This document shows positions 24,399 to 33,001 of a stretch of DNA of 64,000 nt, one piece after another (position 1 is the first letter of the stretch; every line of letters begins with the position of its first letter). The position numbers and the translations under genes were made by a program. The notes under the pieces were generated by a model. That model saw only the letters and a program-made list of their open reading frames with translations. It ran no database searches and was not told where the DNA came from. This DNA is from JANQPX01 sp965204405 (lineage in GTDB: Bacteria > Pseudomonadota > Alphaproteobacteria > Geminicoccales > Geminicoccaceae): positions 1,736,001 to 1,800,000 of the forward strand of contig CBDBEN010000005.1 in assembly GCA_965204405.1 (NCBI GenBank), read 5' to 3'.

Positions 24399-26840
24399 CT
24401 AGGCCTTAACGCGCTTGCCTGCAGGATCGTAGATTGGTGCCAGGTGGATCTGGGCGGGCACGCGTTCGGTGGCGACCACCAGCTCATAGCGGCCACGCTC
24501 CAGATAATCCGAGGTGACACCGTCGGCGTTGCGCACATAGCCGTAGCCGATGGGCAGCCCGATGGTGTAGCCGAAGCCGCCGCTGGTGAGGTAGCCCGCA
24601 AAGTCACCGTCGCGGAGAATGGTTTCGCGGCCAAGCAGGACGACGTCCGGATCGTCCGTGGTGAAACCGGCAAAGCGTTTTTTCGGCACTGACAGAGATG
24701 CCGTGGTCATCGCCTCCCGGCCCAAAAAACCGGTGTTGGCTCTGAGCTTCACTGCCCATCCCAAGCCGGCCTCGAATGGATTGTCATTGGGCGTGATGTC
24801 CGAGCTCCAGGCGCGATATCCCTTTTCCAGACGGAGCGACTCCAAAGCTCGATAGCCGACCGGTGCGATGCCGTGGGTCTGGCCCGCCTCCATTAGAGCA
24901 TCGAAGATATCGCCTGCTGCGCCGATCGGCATATGCAGTTCCCAACCAAGCTCGCCGACATAGGTGATGCGAAGGGCTCGTACCTCGTATCCGGCGATCG
25001 CGATCAATCGGACATGGCCGAAGGGAAAGGCTTTGTTGCCGCAGTCCGTCTCGGTCACTGCCTGGAGCACGTCGCGGGATTTCGGTCCCATGAGCGACAG
25101 CGTGCCGAATTGCTCGGTCACATCGCTGAACCGCGCATCGAGGCTTTCGGGAAGATGCTCCTCGATCCAGGCAGCATCATGGGTGCGAAAACCGGTGCCG
25201 GTCACGATGTAGAAAACAGTCTCGGAGAGACGGGCCACCGTCAGATCGCACTCGATTCCGCCCCTGGCGTTCAGCATTTGGGTGTAGGTCAGCCGGCCGG
25301 CCGGCTTGCTGACGTCATTGGCGCATAGCCAATCAAGCGCAGCTTCGGCATCACTGCCGGCAAGCTCGAACTTGGCGAAGGAGGACTGATCGAAGATCCC
25401 GACTTGTTCGCGCACCAGTTTGTGCTCTTGGCCGACCGGCTCAAACCAGTTTTGGCGTCCCATCGCGTAGACGTCTTCGGCCGCCATGTCGTCGGGGGCA
25501 AACCAGTTGGGACGCTCCCAGCCGAGTTTGGAGCCGAACACCGCTCGATGTTTCTGCAAACGCTCATAAAGCGGCGAGACGATCTTTTCGCGTCCGCTTT
25601 GAAATTCCTCATGGGGGAAACCAGGCGTGTAGTGCTTGCCGTAGGCTTCGAGCGTCCGCTCGGCAACCCAGGCGCGATCGTTGTGCAGCGATGAGAAGCG
25701 GCGAATGTCCACCGTCCACAAATCGAGTGGCGCCTCGCTCCTTGCGACCCAATCGGCAAGCGCCCAGCCCGCTCCGCCGCCGGATGCGATGCCGAACGCG
25801 TTGAAGCCCGCACCAACATACATGTTGTCGCAGGCCGGTGCCCTGCCGAGGATGAAATTGCCGTCAGGCGTGAAGCTCTCCGGCCCGTTGATCATCTGCT
25901 TGACGCCTGCCGTCTCCAATGCCGGCACGCGTGCAACCGCCTGGGTCATATGCTGCTCGAAATGATCCCAATCATCGTCGAACAGCTGAAACTGAACGTC
26001 AGGGGGGATCGCATCGACCCTCCAGGGGATCGGGTTTTGCTCATAGCCGCCCATCACCAGCCCGCCGACTTCCTCCTTGAAATAGGTGAAACGGTCGGGG
26101 TCGCGGACGGTTGGAGTGGAAGGCTCGATGCCATCGATCGGCTCGGTGATGACATATTGGTGCTTCACCGGCTGCAGCGGCACCACCACCCCCGCCATCG
26201 CCCCCACCTGGCGTGCCCACTGGCCGGCGCAGTTGACCACCTTATCGCAAAGGATGAGGCCACCGGCGGTCTCGACCGCCTTGATCCGCTTGCCGTCAAT
26301 CTGGAAGCCGGTCACGCGCACGCCCTCGATCAGGCGAGCCCCCGCTATCACGGCTCCTTTGGCAAGCGACCGGGTGATATCGGAAGGATTGGCCTGGCCA
26401 TCGCTCGGCAAGAAGGTTGCGCCTACCAGATCGTCCACCTGCATCAACGGCCATATTTTTTTGACATCGGCAGGTGACAGAAGATGCATCTCCATGCCGA
26501 AGCTTTGGGCGGTTGTGGCCAGGCGCTTGAACTCGATCCAGCGATTCTCGTTGCAGGCAAGGCGCAGACAGCCGGTCATCTTCCAGCCGGTTTCCAGCCC
26601 GGTTTCCTCAGCCAGGCGTTTGTACAGATCGACCGAATAGGTCAGGAGCTGGGTGATGCCGGCGGACGACCGCAGCTGTCCCACAAGGCCCGCTGCATGC
26701 CATGTGGATCCCGAGGTCAGCTGGCCCTGTTCCAGCAGCACCACATCGGCCTTGTGGTCGCGCGCGAGATGATAGGCGGTGGAGCAGCCGATGATTCCGC
26801 CGCCAATCACCACGATGTCCGCCTGCTTGGGCAGTGTCAT
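24399..26840 (-). CDS. Dimethylglycine/sarcosine dehydrogenase-like FAD and folate-binding protein
   Basis: An 813-residue two-domain oxidoreductase. The N-terminal half is a DAO-type FAD domain: GGGIIG at 13-18, and SGSTWHAAG, whose H48 is the expected covalent FAD attachment site. From about residue 430 follows an FAO linker and a GcvT-like tetrahydrofolate domain with a final barrel (LRANTGFLGREA). Enzymes of this build demethylate dimethylglycine or sarcosine and pass the one-carbon unit to folate. The choline-kinase-like gene 45 bp upstream on the same strand suggests choline or betaine turnover. Which N-methyl substrate is used is open. Confidence 0.87.
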   Translation of the reverse strand: MTLPKQADIVVIGGGIIGCSTAYHLARDHKADVVLLEQGQLTSGSTWHAAGLVGQLRSSAGITQLLTYSVDLYKRLAEETGLETGWKMTGCLRLACNENRWIEFKRLATTAQSFGMEMHLLSPADVKKIWPLMQVDDLVGATFLPSDGQANPSDITRSLAKGAVIAGARLIEGVRVTGFQIDGKRIKAVETAGGLILCDKVVNCAGQWARQVGAMAGVVVPLQPVKHQYVITEPIDGIEPSTPTVRDPDRFTYFKEEVGGLVMGGYEQNPIPWRVDAIPPDVQFQLFDDDWDHFEQHMTQAVARVPALETAGVKQMINGPESFTPDGNFILGRAPACDNMYVGAGFNAFGIASGGGAGWALADWVARSEAPLDLWTVDIRRFSSLHNDRAWVAERTLEAYGKHYTPGFPHEEFQSGREKIVSPLYERLQKHRAVFGSKLGWERPNWFAPDDMAAEDVYAMGRQNWFEPVGQEHKLVREQVGIFDQSSFAKFELAGSDAEAALDWLCANDVSKPAGRLTYTQMLNARGGIECDLTVARLSETVFYIVTGTGFRTHDAAWIEEHLPESLDARFSDVTEQFGTLSLMGPKSRDVLQAVTETDCGNKAFPFGHVRLIAIAGYEVRALRITYVGELGWELHMPIGAAGDIFDALMEAGQTHGIAPVGYRALESLRLEKGYRAWSSDITPNDNPFEAGLGWAVKLRANTGFLGREAMTTASLSVPKKRFAGFTTDDPDVVLLGRETILRDGDFAGYLTSGGFGYTIGLPIGYGYVRNADGVTSDYLERGRYELVVATERVPAQIHLAPIYDPAGKRVKA

Positions 26841-26885
26841 GATCGAAGGCCGGTCACGGTCGTCATGAAGAGGTCGTCCATCGTC

Positions 26886-27770
26886 CTACGTCCCGCCGTA
26901 GCTCGAGCGATAGGCGTCGACGGCCACATCGAGCCGATCCAGATTTTCCTGGGTATAAGCGACATAGTCGGCGCCGGGTGCATCCAGGTAGAGTTCGGAC
27001 ACCATACTCCACATCGCTTCGCGCAGGAGCGAGGCGCATTGCATGGCCGCATGGCTTCTGACCATGTCGCTATCCGGCTGCCGCTGGAAGTAGAGGGCGA
27101 GCAGCATGGCTGCCTGCTCGCGATCGAACTCGGCATTGGAGGCAATTCCGGCAAGATCGAACATCGCGGTTGAAAAACCGCCATATTCAAAGTCGATCAG
27201 CCAAAGGCGCTCGCCGTCATCGATAAAATTGCCCGGCAGCAGATCATTATGGCCAAAGACGATAGGCAGTGGTACCTGCACGCGCTCCAGCTCTTCGGCA
27301 AGCGCCAGATAACCGTGGAGCTTCGGAACCATACGGCTGTTGCCGGCGTTCAGCGTATGGGCGTAGTCGCGAATGACGTGAAACGGCCAGAACATGAAGC
27401 CGGGGCCGCTGACATAGTGGGGCATGGTCTGGTGAAAACGCGCGGTGAGATCGGCAATCCTCGGGATTTCATTTCTTACGTCGTCGGTTCCGAGGGTTTT
27501 GCCATCGATGTAAGCCAGCACCATGACGCCGGGCTCCGCATGGATGAGAGCCGGGGCAAAGCCTGCTTCGGCCGCGGCCTTGCCGGTCATCACCTCGCGG
27601 TCACGAAAGACATGATGAAACGGAAAATCCCGACCGAAGCGGACGACATAGGCCTTGCCGCCGTCGCTGACCTTGAAGCTCTCATTGCTGAGCCCCCCTT
27701 TGAGAGGTTCGATCGAGAGCGCACCTTTCCAGATCGGCAAAGCCCGAATTCTGTCTGCTGCTTCGGTCAT
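26886..27770 (-). CDS. Choline/ethanolamine kinase-family phosphotransferase
   Basis: A 294-residue protein-kinase-like phosphotransferase. The catalytic loop is HNDLLPGNF (HND at 174-176) and the metal-binding motif is IDFEYGG (192-198); the nucleotide-binding region is GGLSNESFKV and AYVVRFG. The family phosphorylates choline, ethanolamine or related alcohols, and some members act on thiamine or aminoglycosides. Pairing with a dimethylglycine dehydrogenase-like gene favours a choline-related role. ATG 27770 has GGAGGGAG about 7 nt upstream. The leader has mutually exclusive hairpins. Confidence 0.83.
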   Translation of the reverse strand: MTEAADRIRALPIWKGALSIEPLKGGLSNESFKVSDGGKAYVVRFGRDFPFHHVFRDREVMTGKAAAEAGFAPALIHAEPGVMVLAYIDGKTLGTDDVRNEIPRIADLTARFHQTMPHYVSGPGFMFWPFHVIRDYAHTLNAGNSRMVPKLHGYLALAEELERVQVPLPIVFGHNDLLPGNFIDDGERLWLIDFEYGGFSTAMFDLAGIASNAEFDREQAAMLLALYFQRQPDSDMVRSHAAMQCASLLREAMWSMVSELYLDAPGADYVAYTQENLDRLDVAVDAYRSSYGGT

Positions 27771-28249
27771 GGCTGTCTCCCTCCTTCGAGCACACCCAAC
27801 CCACCTAACCACGTCTCGTGATCCCACGTCATCAGTTTCACCATGGGAAAAGCGAAAACACTCATTCCTGTTTCCCTCGGCGAGTTTGGCGGTTTCTTCA
27901 GCTTTGGGAGGTGTTGGGCAACGTGACCTTGCGATTTTGGGAGCTCGATGATCAGCTTCAAGGGCAAGCATAATCCGAAGGAAGCCACTCCTGTGCCGTA
28001 TCCTGTCATGATCTGGCAGATCTGCTGCCTCAAGGCATTCCCTTCAGCAGCAGCAATTCCGCAGCGCACCGAAGTTGCTCATATGATCCAAAAGATTCAG
28101 GCGGGCCAAAGCAGGTGGTCATTCTTCCAGGAGTTCGCGGGCCTCAAAAGACAACTACGTCCGAAGAAGAGGCAGATCCTGTCCGTAGCAAATCAAATAG
28201 GGGTCTTCGGAGAATGCTTTCCCCGTCCTGTAATCTATCGTCATCACCG
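27771..28249. other. Intergenic region with structured leader and IS remnant
   Basis: This 479-bp gap lies upstream of the choline-kinase-like gene. On the minus strand, at 27811-27846, CGTG-GGAT-CACG, CACG-AGA-CGTG and CCCATG/CGTGGG can pair in competing ways, so the leader could have alternative folds. The middle (27948-28163) holds the decayed IS6-family remnant. No riboswitch class was recognised. Confidence 0.4.
27948..28163 (+). pseudogene. Internally deleted IS6-family transposase remnant
   Basis: The reading frame starts MISFKGKHNPKEA, like the N-terminus of IS6-family transposases (M-SFKGRHFP-). After about 28 unrelated residues it continues TEVAHMIQKIQAGQ and SFFQEFAGLKRQLRP, which resemble the family's C-terminal HMIRKGQ and SFADQFYALAGQxRP. 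The catalytic DDE core is missing. A full transposase is about 230 residues; roughly 72 remain. No terminal inverted repeats were found. The match is by eye and modest. Confidence 0.4.
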
Positions 28250-28666
28250 TCAGAATTGCGTCAAATAAGCGATAAGATCAGCCCGGTCGGCTTCTTTCTT
28301 GAGGCCTGGAAATGCCATTTTTGTTTGTCTGATCAGGTTGCGTGGCTTGGTCAAGAAGACATCCAACGTCTCCTTGCTCCAAATATTGCCGGCAGCACCG
28401 AATGCAATCATGTCCTGCGAATAGCCGAAGCCCTCGACACCGCCGGGACGTCTCCCCAGGACCCCGGCAAGGCTGGGGCCGACTTTTTTCAGGTTCGGTT
28501 CGACTGTGTGACATTGCTTGCATTTTTTGAAGATCTGCTCACCTCTTGCCGGATCACCAACGATGGGACCGTTCAAAGCAGGGCTGCTTTGAGCGAGCGT
28601 CCGATCAGCCCCGGCCATTGTCATCCCCAGAGCAAGCGCGGCGGCGACCCAGCAAATTCTTGACAT
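28250..28666 (-). CDS. Class I c-type cytochrome (cytochrome c2-like)
   Basis: A 138-residue periplasmic monohaem cytochrome. The signal peptide ends near DRTLAQ. The haem motif is CKQCH, preceded by GEQIFKKC, and the methionine ligand is likely in TKMAFPGLKKEADRADLIAYL. This is the typical layout of cytochrome c2/c550 electron carriers. It might donate electrons to a terminal reductase; the NorSY complex in this window is one candidate, but no link is shown. GAGAGGT lies 7 nt before ATG 28666, which is preferred to the TTG one codon upstream. Confidence 0.87.
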   Translation of the reverse strand: MSRICWVAAALALGMTMAGADRTLAQSSPALNGPIVGDPARGEQIFKKCKQCHTVEPNLKKVGPSLAGVLGRRPGGVEGFGYSQDMIAFGAAGNIWSKETLDVFLTKPRNLIRQTKMAFPGLKKEADRADLIAYLTQF

Positions 28667-28858
28667 CAAGACTACCTCTCACGGAAGTTATCGGATTGAA
28701 CGTCGAGCAGCCGGTATTTCGGCTATTTCCCCTTAGCTCAAGATGGCAGGGACCTCAACGATCTTGACGCCCTGAATGAAGCCTGGCGACGGCTGGCATC
28801 TTGCTCAGCCCGGTTATAGAACGAACAGGTAGCGGGGGCTTAGCGAAAGGATGGCGGC

Positions 28859-29611
28859 ATGAACAAGATCGACCTTGAAGGAAAGCGCGCGGTGGTAACC
28901 GGCGGTGGGCAGGGCATCGGCCGGGCGATTGCCGAACGTTTCCTGGCTTCCGGGGCCAAAGTGAGCCTTTGGGATCGGGACCAGGCGATCACCGACAAGG
29001 CACGGGATGAGCTGGTCACGGCGGGCGAGGTGATCAGTATGCCGGTGGATCTCACCGACCTCGCAGCTGTGGAGGCGGCACGGGACAAGACCAACCAGGC
29101 ATTCGGCGGCATCGATATTCTGGTGAACAATGCAGGCATCGCCGGACCCAACGCCAATCTTTGGGACTACCCGCCGGATGCCTGGCGCGAGGTCATCGAC
29201 ATTGACTTGAACGCGGTCTTCTACTGCTGCCGCGCGGTGGTGCCGCAAATGATCGAGCAGAATTACGGACGGATTTGTTCGACCGCATCCATCGCCGGCA
29301 AGGAAGGAAACCCGACGGCGAGCCCCTATGCGGCAGCCAAGGCCGGTGTCATTGCCCTCACCAAGGCTCTGGGCAAGGAATTGGCCGCCCATGACATCGC
29401 CGTCAATTGCATCACGCCTGCTGCCGCGAAGACCCGTATCTTCGATCAGATCGAGCAGGAGTTTATCGACTACATGTTGAGCAAGATACCGCGCGGGCGC
29501 TTTGTCACGGTCGAAGAAATCGCCTCGATGGTGACCTGGATCGTGTCAGCCGAAAACTCCTTTACGACAGGCGCGGTCTTCGATCTTTCGGGCGGACGGG
29601 CGACCTACTAA
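28859..29611 (+). CDS. 3-oxoacyl-ACP-reductase-like SDR
   Basis: A 250-residue classical SDR with TGGGQGIG (15-22), NNAG, catalytic STASIAGKEGNPTASPYAAAK and a complete C-terminal FDLSGGRATY end. The aspartate in SLWDRDQ after strand 2 suggests NAD use. Close relatives include sugar and 3-hydroxyacyl dehydrogenases; the substrate cannot be fixed. The gene is transcribed alone, divergent from the cytochrome c gene. Confidence 0.88.
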   Translation: MNKIDLEGKRAVVTGGGQGIGRAIAERFLASGAKVSLWDRDQAITDKARDELVTAGEVISMPVDLTDLAAVEAARDKTNQAFGGIDILVNNAGIAGPNANLWDYPPDAWREVIDIDLNAVFYCCRAVVPQMIEQNYGRICSTASIAGKEGNPTASPYAAAKAGVIALTKALGKELAAHDIAVNCITPAAAKTRIFDQIEQEFIDYMLSKIPRGRFVTVEEIASMVTWIVSAENSFTTGAVFDLSGGRATY

Positions 29612-29769
29612 GCGATCTGCCGATGTCCGGTTTTTCTCCGGTCTCGGTCGCAATCTTAAGATTTGCGGCGCTGTTAACGTTCGCTTAACGCGCATCGACG
29701 ATACTCCATGACCTGACCCATCCAATCGCGAGCGTGGCGGTTCGGCGAAGGTGAAAGGAGTTCGGCGGC

Positions 29770-30159
29770 ATGGAACAGGCGATTGCAGCACCCGCTGGAG
29801 GATTCAAAGAAGGCGCAGGCAAGCGTGCTGACAGCCAAGCCCTGCCCGCTTCGGCGGATAGCCAGCCAACCAAGAACAATGTTCAGTATGCCGGTCGTGA
29901 ATGGACCTCGGAACATCCGCTCAACATCAGGATGAGTGTCCCTCTTATCTTTGGCCGATATTACATCACAATCGTTGCGGGTAAGGAACGCCGGGCACGG
30001 GCACGCCTGGCACTGGACAAGCGCCAGCACCCCCTCGACACACCTGGCAATGTCGTCTTCCTATTCTTGGTCGGTCTCATCGCCGCTGCAGGAAGCATGA
30101 CCGTCGGCTATATGCTGCTTGCCCATGTACTCGGCTGGTCTGGACGCCTGGTTTTTTGA
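29770..30159 (+). CDS. Small membrane protein of unknown function
   Basis: A 129-residue protein. The first 40 residues are alanine/glycine/serine-rich and probably disordered. A conserved-looking block, SEHPLNIRMSVPLIFGRYYITIVAGKERRARARLALDK, precedes one long or two short membrane segments (PGNVVFLFLVGLIAAAGSM to LLAHVLGW). AAAGGAG lies about 7 nt before the ATG. No family is recognised. Its neighbours give no clear hint. Confidence 0.65.
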   Translation: MEQAIAAPAGGFKEGAGKRADSQALPASADSQPTKNNVQYAGREWTSEHPLNIRMSVPLIFGRYYITIVAGKERRARARLALDKRQHPLDTPGNVVFLFLVGLIAAAGSMTVGYMLLAHVLGWSGRLVF

Positions 30160-30359
30160 GGCTTGCTATCCTGGGCACTGACCTGTTCAGCTCCGCTTCC
30201 TCACCCGACCATGATGGGCGCGGGTATCACTTGGGCGGCTGAGCTGAGGAGCGATGTGGGGCGGTCTCCAGGTAGCTCGCCTTGAAAACCTGTTCGAGAA
30301 CGTTCTTCGGGGTCGTATCCCTGTCTTGAATCGTGTAATTCAACGCGCGTCGAAAGCAA

Positions 30360-31994
30360 ATGACGCGAAAGTTGATGCAACGCATAGGATTTTGGACGTC
30401 ACCCCGTAAATCCGGCGCCATGTCAGCGGTGAAGCCGTCGGACCATGCCCACGAATGGCTCGCCCATGCGCCGGCGGTTTGCTGCCTTGTCCTCGCCTAT
30501 CTTGCGGTTCATTTTGCGCTTCGTCTGAATCTCAGCCCAACGCTGGGCATCGATGATGCCGAGCAAATTCTGTTCGCCCAGCATTGGGCGCTCGGCTACC
30601 GTTTTCGCCAGCCGCCGCTGTTTACCTGGCTGCTGGTTCCCGTTGTAGATTGGGTCGGGCCGGGCGTTCTAGCCGTGAGCATTGTTCGATACAGCCTCCT
30701 CGCACTTACCTATGGCTTCCTCTACCTCGCTGCCCTTTCGTGGATTGACGATCGCCGGCTTGCCGCCCTTTCGGTCCTGTCCTTCTGGGCGATCTATGTC
30801 TTTGCCTACTTCGCTCATCATGATCTGACCCATACGACCGCGTTGGGCACCATGATCGCGGCCTCGGTCCTGGTCTTCACCAAGCTCTCGCAACAGCCGA
30901 CGACTGTCCGTTATCTGCTGCTGGGCCTGTGCTTCGGAGTCGGCATGCTCGCGAAATGGAATTTCGTGATGCTGGCCGTCGGACTGCCGCTGACCTGCCT
31001 CATCTGCACTGGCTACCGCCACCTGGTTCTCGATTGGAGATGCGTGCTCTCGATCGCCGTCATGGCCTTGATCATCAGTCCGACGGCCTTTTGGATGTTC
31101 AGCCATGGACAGTCGACCGGCAGCGTGTCGACCGGCATCCTCTCCCTTCCGGACAATCTCGGCTTCATCGATCTGGCGATCCAGGGCGGCTTGGCCCTTT
31201 TGACGTCTATCATCCTGTTTCCCATGCCATTTTTGCCGATCTTTCTTGTTATCTTCGGTGCAGCGATCGTCTCGATCGGTCCCAGACACCCTCCCGCAAA
31301 TTCGTCCGCTTCGACCGGCCGAGACCCCGGCTTTCTCGGCTGGCTCATGCTGGTGATCCTGGGTCTTCACGCTCTCCTGATACCTCTCTTCGGAGCGGTG
31401 AACTTCACCGAACGCTGGATGCACCCGGCCCTCATGATCCTGCCGCTTTTTCTATTTGCCGTCCTGGCACGGCATCGACCGGCTGGCCGAACGATATCGT
31501 TCTATCTGGGCGTGATCGCCATTTTGGTTGCCGTGTCGGTCGGTGCCCGGCTATACCGCTATCTCGAAGGTGCTGATCAATGTGGAAGCTGTCGGGAATT
31601 TGCGCCTTTTGCCGCTCTTGCCGACGACCTTCGGGAGGTAGGGTTTGATCGCGGCACGATCGTCGTCGACGGCATGCACATGGGGGGTAATCTGAAGATG
31701 GCCTTTCCCGAAAGCCGGGTTATTGATCCTGCTTTTCCTCTCGCTCTTTGGCCATCCCAGGACGACCATCCCGATGGTCTGAAAGGCATGTGCCTCCTGG
31801 CATGGCGCGCAGATGATGCTCATGCTCCGTCGAGGCGGCACGCAATCCGTCGGTTCGCCGAGGGCGAGTTGGGTGTATCGCCGGATGCTGTTCGCGAAAG
31901 CGGCAGCACCGAGGCGCCTCTATATCGCTCATCGAACAGAAGCTATGAACTGGCCTTCGAGCTTATCAAGGAGAACACAGGTGGCTGTCGCTAA
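30360..31994 (+). CDS. GT39-family (ArnT/PMT-like) membrane glycosyltransferase
   Basis: A 544-residue polytopic glycosyltransferase of the GT-C fold. The first periplasmic loop holds the acidic catalytic motif in LGIDDAEQILFAQHW, followed by RFRQPPLFTW, both typical of GT39/ArnT. About ten membrane helices precede a soluble tail from about residue 405. These enzymes take a sugar from a polyprenyl-phosphate donor and add it to lipid A, glycans or proteins. The next gene, a DPM-like GT2, would make that donor. ATG 30420 is an alternative start; neither has a strong ribosome site. The end overlaps the next gene by 14 nt. Confidence 0.83.
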   Translation: MTRKLMQRIGFWTSPRKSGAMSAVKPSDHAHEWLAHAPAVCCLVLAYLAVHFALRLNLSPTLGIDDAEQILFAQHWALGYRFRQPPLFTWLLVPVVDWVGPGVLAVSIVRYSLLALTYGFLYLAALSWIDDRRLAALSVLSFWAIYVFAYFAHHDLTHTTALGTMIAASVLVFTKLSQQPTTVRYLLLGLCFGVGMLAKWNFVMLAVGLPLTCLICTGYRHLVLDWRCVLSIAVMALIISPTAFWMFSHGQSTGSVSTGILSLPDNLGFIDLAIQGGLALLTSIILFPMPFLPIFLVIFGAAIVSIGPRHPPANSSASTGRDPGFLGWLMLVILGLHALLIPLFGAVNFTERWMHPALMILPLFLFAVLARHRPAGRTISFYLGVIAILVAVSVGARLYRYLEGADQCGSCREFAPFAALADDLREVGFDRGTIVVDGMHMGGNLKMAFPESRVIDPAFPLALWPSQDDHPDGLKGMCLLAWRADDAHAPSRRHAIRRFAEGELGVSPDAVRESGSTEAPLYRSSNRSYELAFELIKENTGGCR

Positions 31995-32994
31995 AGCCCG
32001 TGACGAGGCGCCAATGGGCTCTTGGCAACAGACTGCCGACGAGCCGGCTCGTGTCAGTATCGTCGTGCCTGTATTTGAAGAGCATGAGTCGCTGCCTATT
32101 CTCACGGAACAGATCCTGTCCGTCGCAGAGGCGCATGACGTCGATTTATGTGAGCTGATCTATGTCGACGACGGCAGCCGGGATGGATCTTGGCCCGTCC
32201 TGCAGGCCCTCGCCAACGAGCATACGCTGGTGACGGCGATCCGTCTTCGCCGCAATTTCGGCAAGGCAACCGCACTGAATGTCGGTATCGAAGCGGCGAT
32301 CGGCGATATCATCGTGACCATGGATGCCGACCTTCAGGACGATCCTGCGGAGCTGCCGCGCCTGATCGATGCCATGCAGAACGGCTACGACCTAGTTTCC
32401 GGCTGGCGCGAACGGCGCAATGATCCGATGTCCAAGACCTGGCCATCCTGGCTCTACAACAAGGTTACGAGCCTGCTGTCGGGCATACAGCTTCATGATT
32501 TCAATTGTGGCTACAAGGCGTATCGGCGGGAAGTTTTCGACAGCGTAGACCTCTACGGCGAAATGCACCGTTACGTGCCGGTGCTGGCTCATTCCCTGGG
32601 CTTCAAGGTTGGTGAAGTCCCCGTCGCCCATCACCCGCGACGATACGGACGATCGAAATACGGTTTCAAACGGTTCCTTCGCGGTTTCCTCGACTTGCTG
32701 ACTGTGCTCACGATTACCCGCTATTCGAGAACGCCGGGTCACCTTTTCGGCATGATAGGCATTATCCTTTTGGGCCTGGGGATGACGACGCTTGGTTACC
32801 TCTCCGGTTTGAAGCTTTTCACAGGCGCCCATATCGGCGGTCGGCCGATGCTGCTCTTCGGTGCGCTGGCGGTGGTCGTCGGCGTGCAGATCATGTTGTT
32901 CGGCCTGCTAAGCGAGATGATCAATTCCCATACTACGGGCATCGAGCCCAAGGTTCTCATCAAGGAAAAGGTCACCGGCCAAAAAGCGGATTGA
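31981..32994 (+). CDS. GT2-family polyprenyl-phosphate sugar transferase (DPM1/GtrB-like)
   Basis: A 337-residue glycosyltransferase. The GT-A domain has VSIVVPVFEEHESLP, DDGSRDGS and the metal-binding DADLQDDP. Two C-terminal membrane helices (HLFGMIGIILLGLGMTTL and LLFGALAVVVGVQIMLF) anchor it. Such enzymes transfer a sugar from a nucleotide to undecaprenyl phosphate. GTG 31981, within the end of the GT39 gene and 8 nt after GGAGA, is the chosen start. Together with its neighbours it forms a donor-synthesis, flipping and transfer set, as in RgtE/RgtA-type lipid A modification in rhizobia. Confidence 0.87.
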   Translation: MAVAKARDEAPMGSWQQTADEPARVSIVVPVFEEHESLPILTEQILSVAEAHDVDLCELIYVDDGSRDGSWPVLQALANEHTLVTAIRLRRNFGKATALNVGIEAAIGDIIVTMDADLQDDPAELPRLIDAMQNGYDLVSGWRERRNDPMSKTWPSWLYNKVTSLLSGIQLHDFNCGYKAYRREVFDSVDLYGEMHRYVPVLAHSLGFKVGEVPVAHHPRRYGRSKYGFKRFLRGFLDLLTVLTITRYSRTPGHLFGMIGIILLGLGMTTLGYLSGLKLFTGAHIGGRPMLLFGALAVVVGVQIMLFGLLSEMINSHTTGIEPKVLIKEKVTGQKAD

Positions 32995-33001
32995 TGGACA
33001 G

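Noticed and set aside
27811..27846. Hammerhead-ribozyme-like CTGATGA on the minus strand
   Set aside because: CTGATGA is followed by a CGTG-GGAT-CACG stem, but the next bases are AGAC, not GAAA, and no matching stem III with a cleavage triplet was found.
30227..30385. Minus-strand frame of about 50 codons overlapping the start of the GT39 gene
   Set aside because: It has no convincing ribosome site and overlaps a well-supported gene. Its composition looks partly protein-like, but this is not enough.
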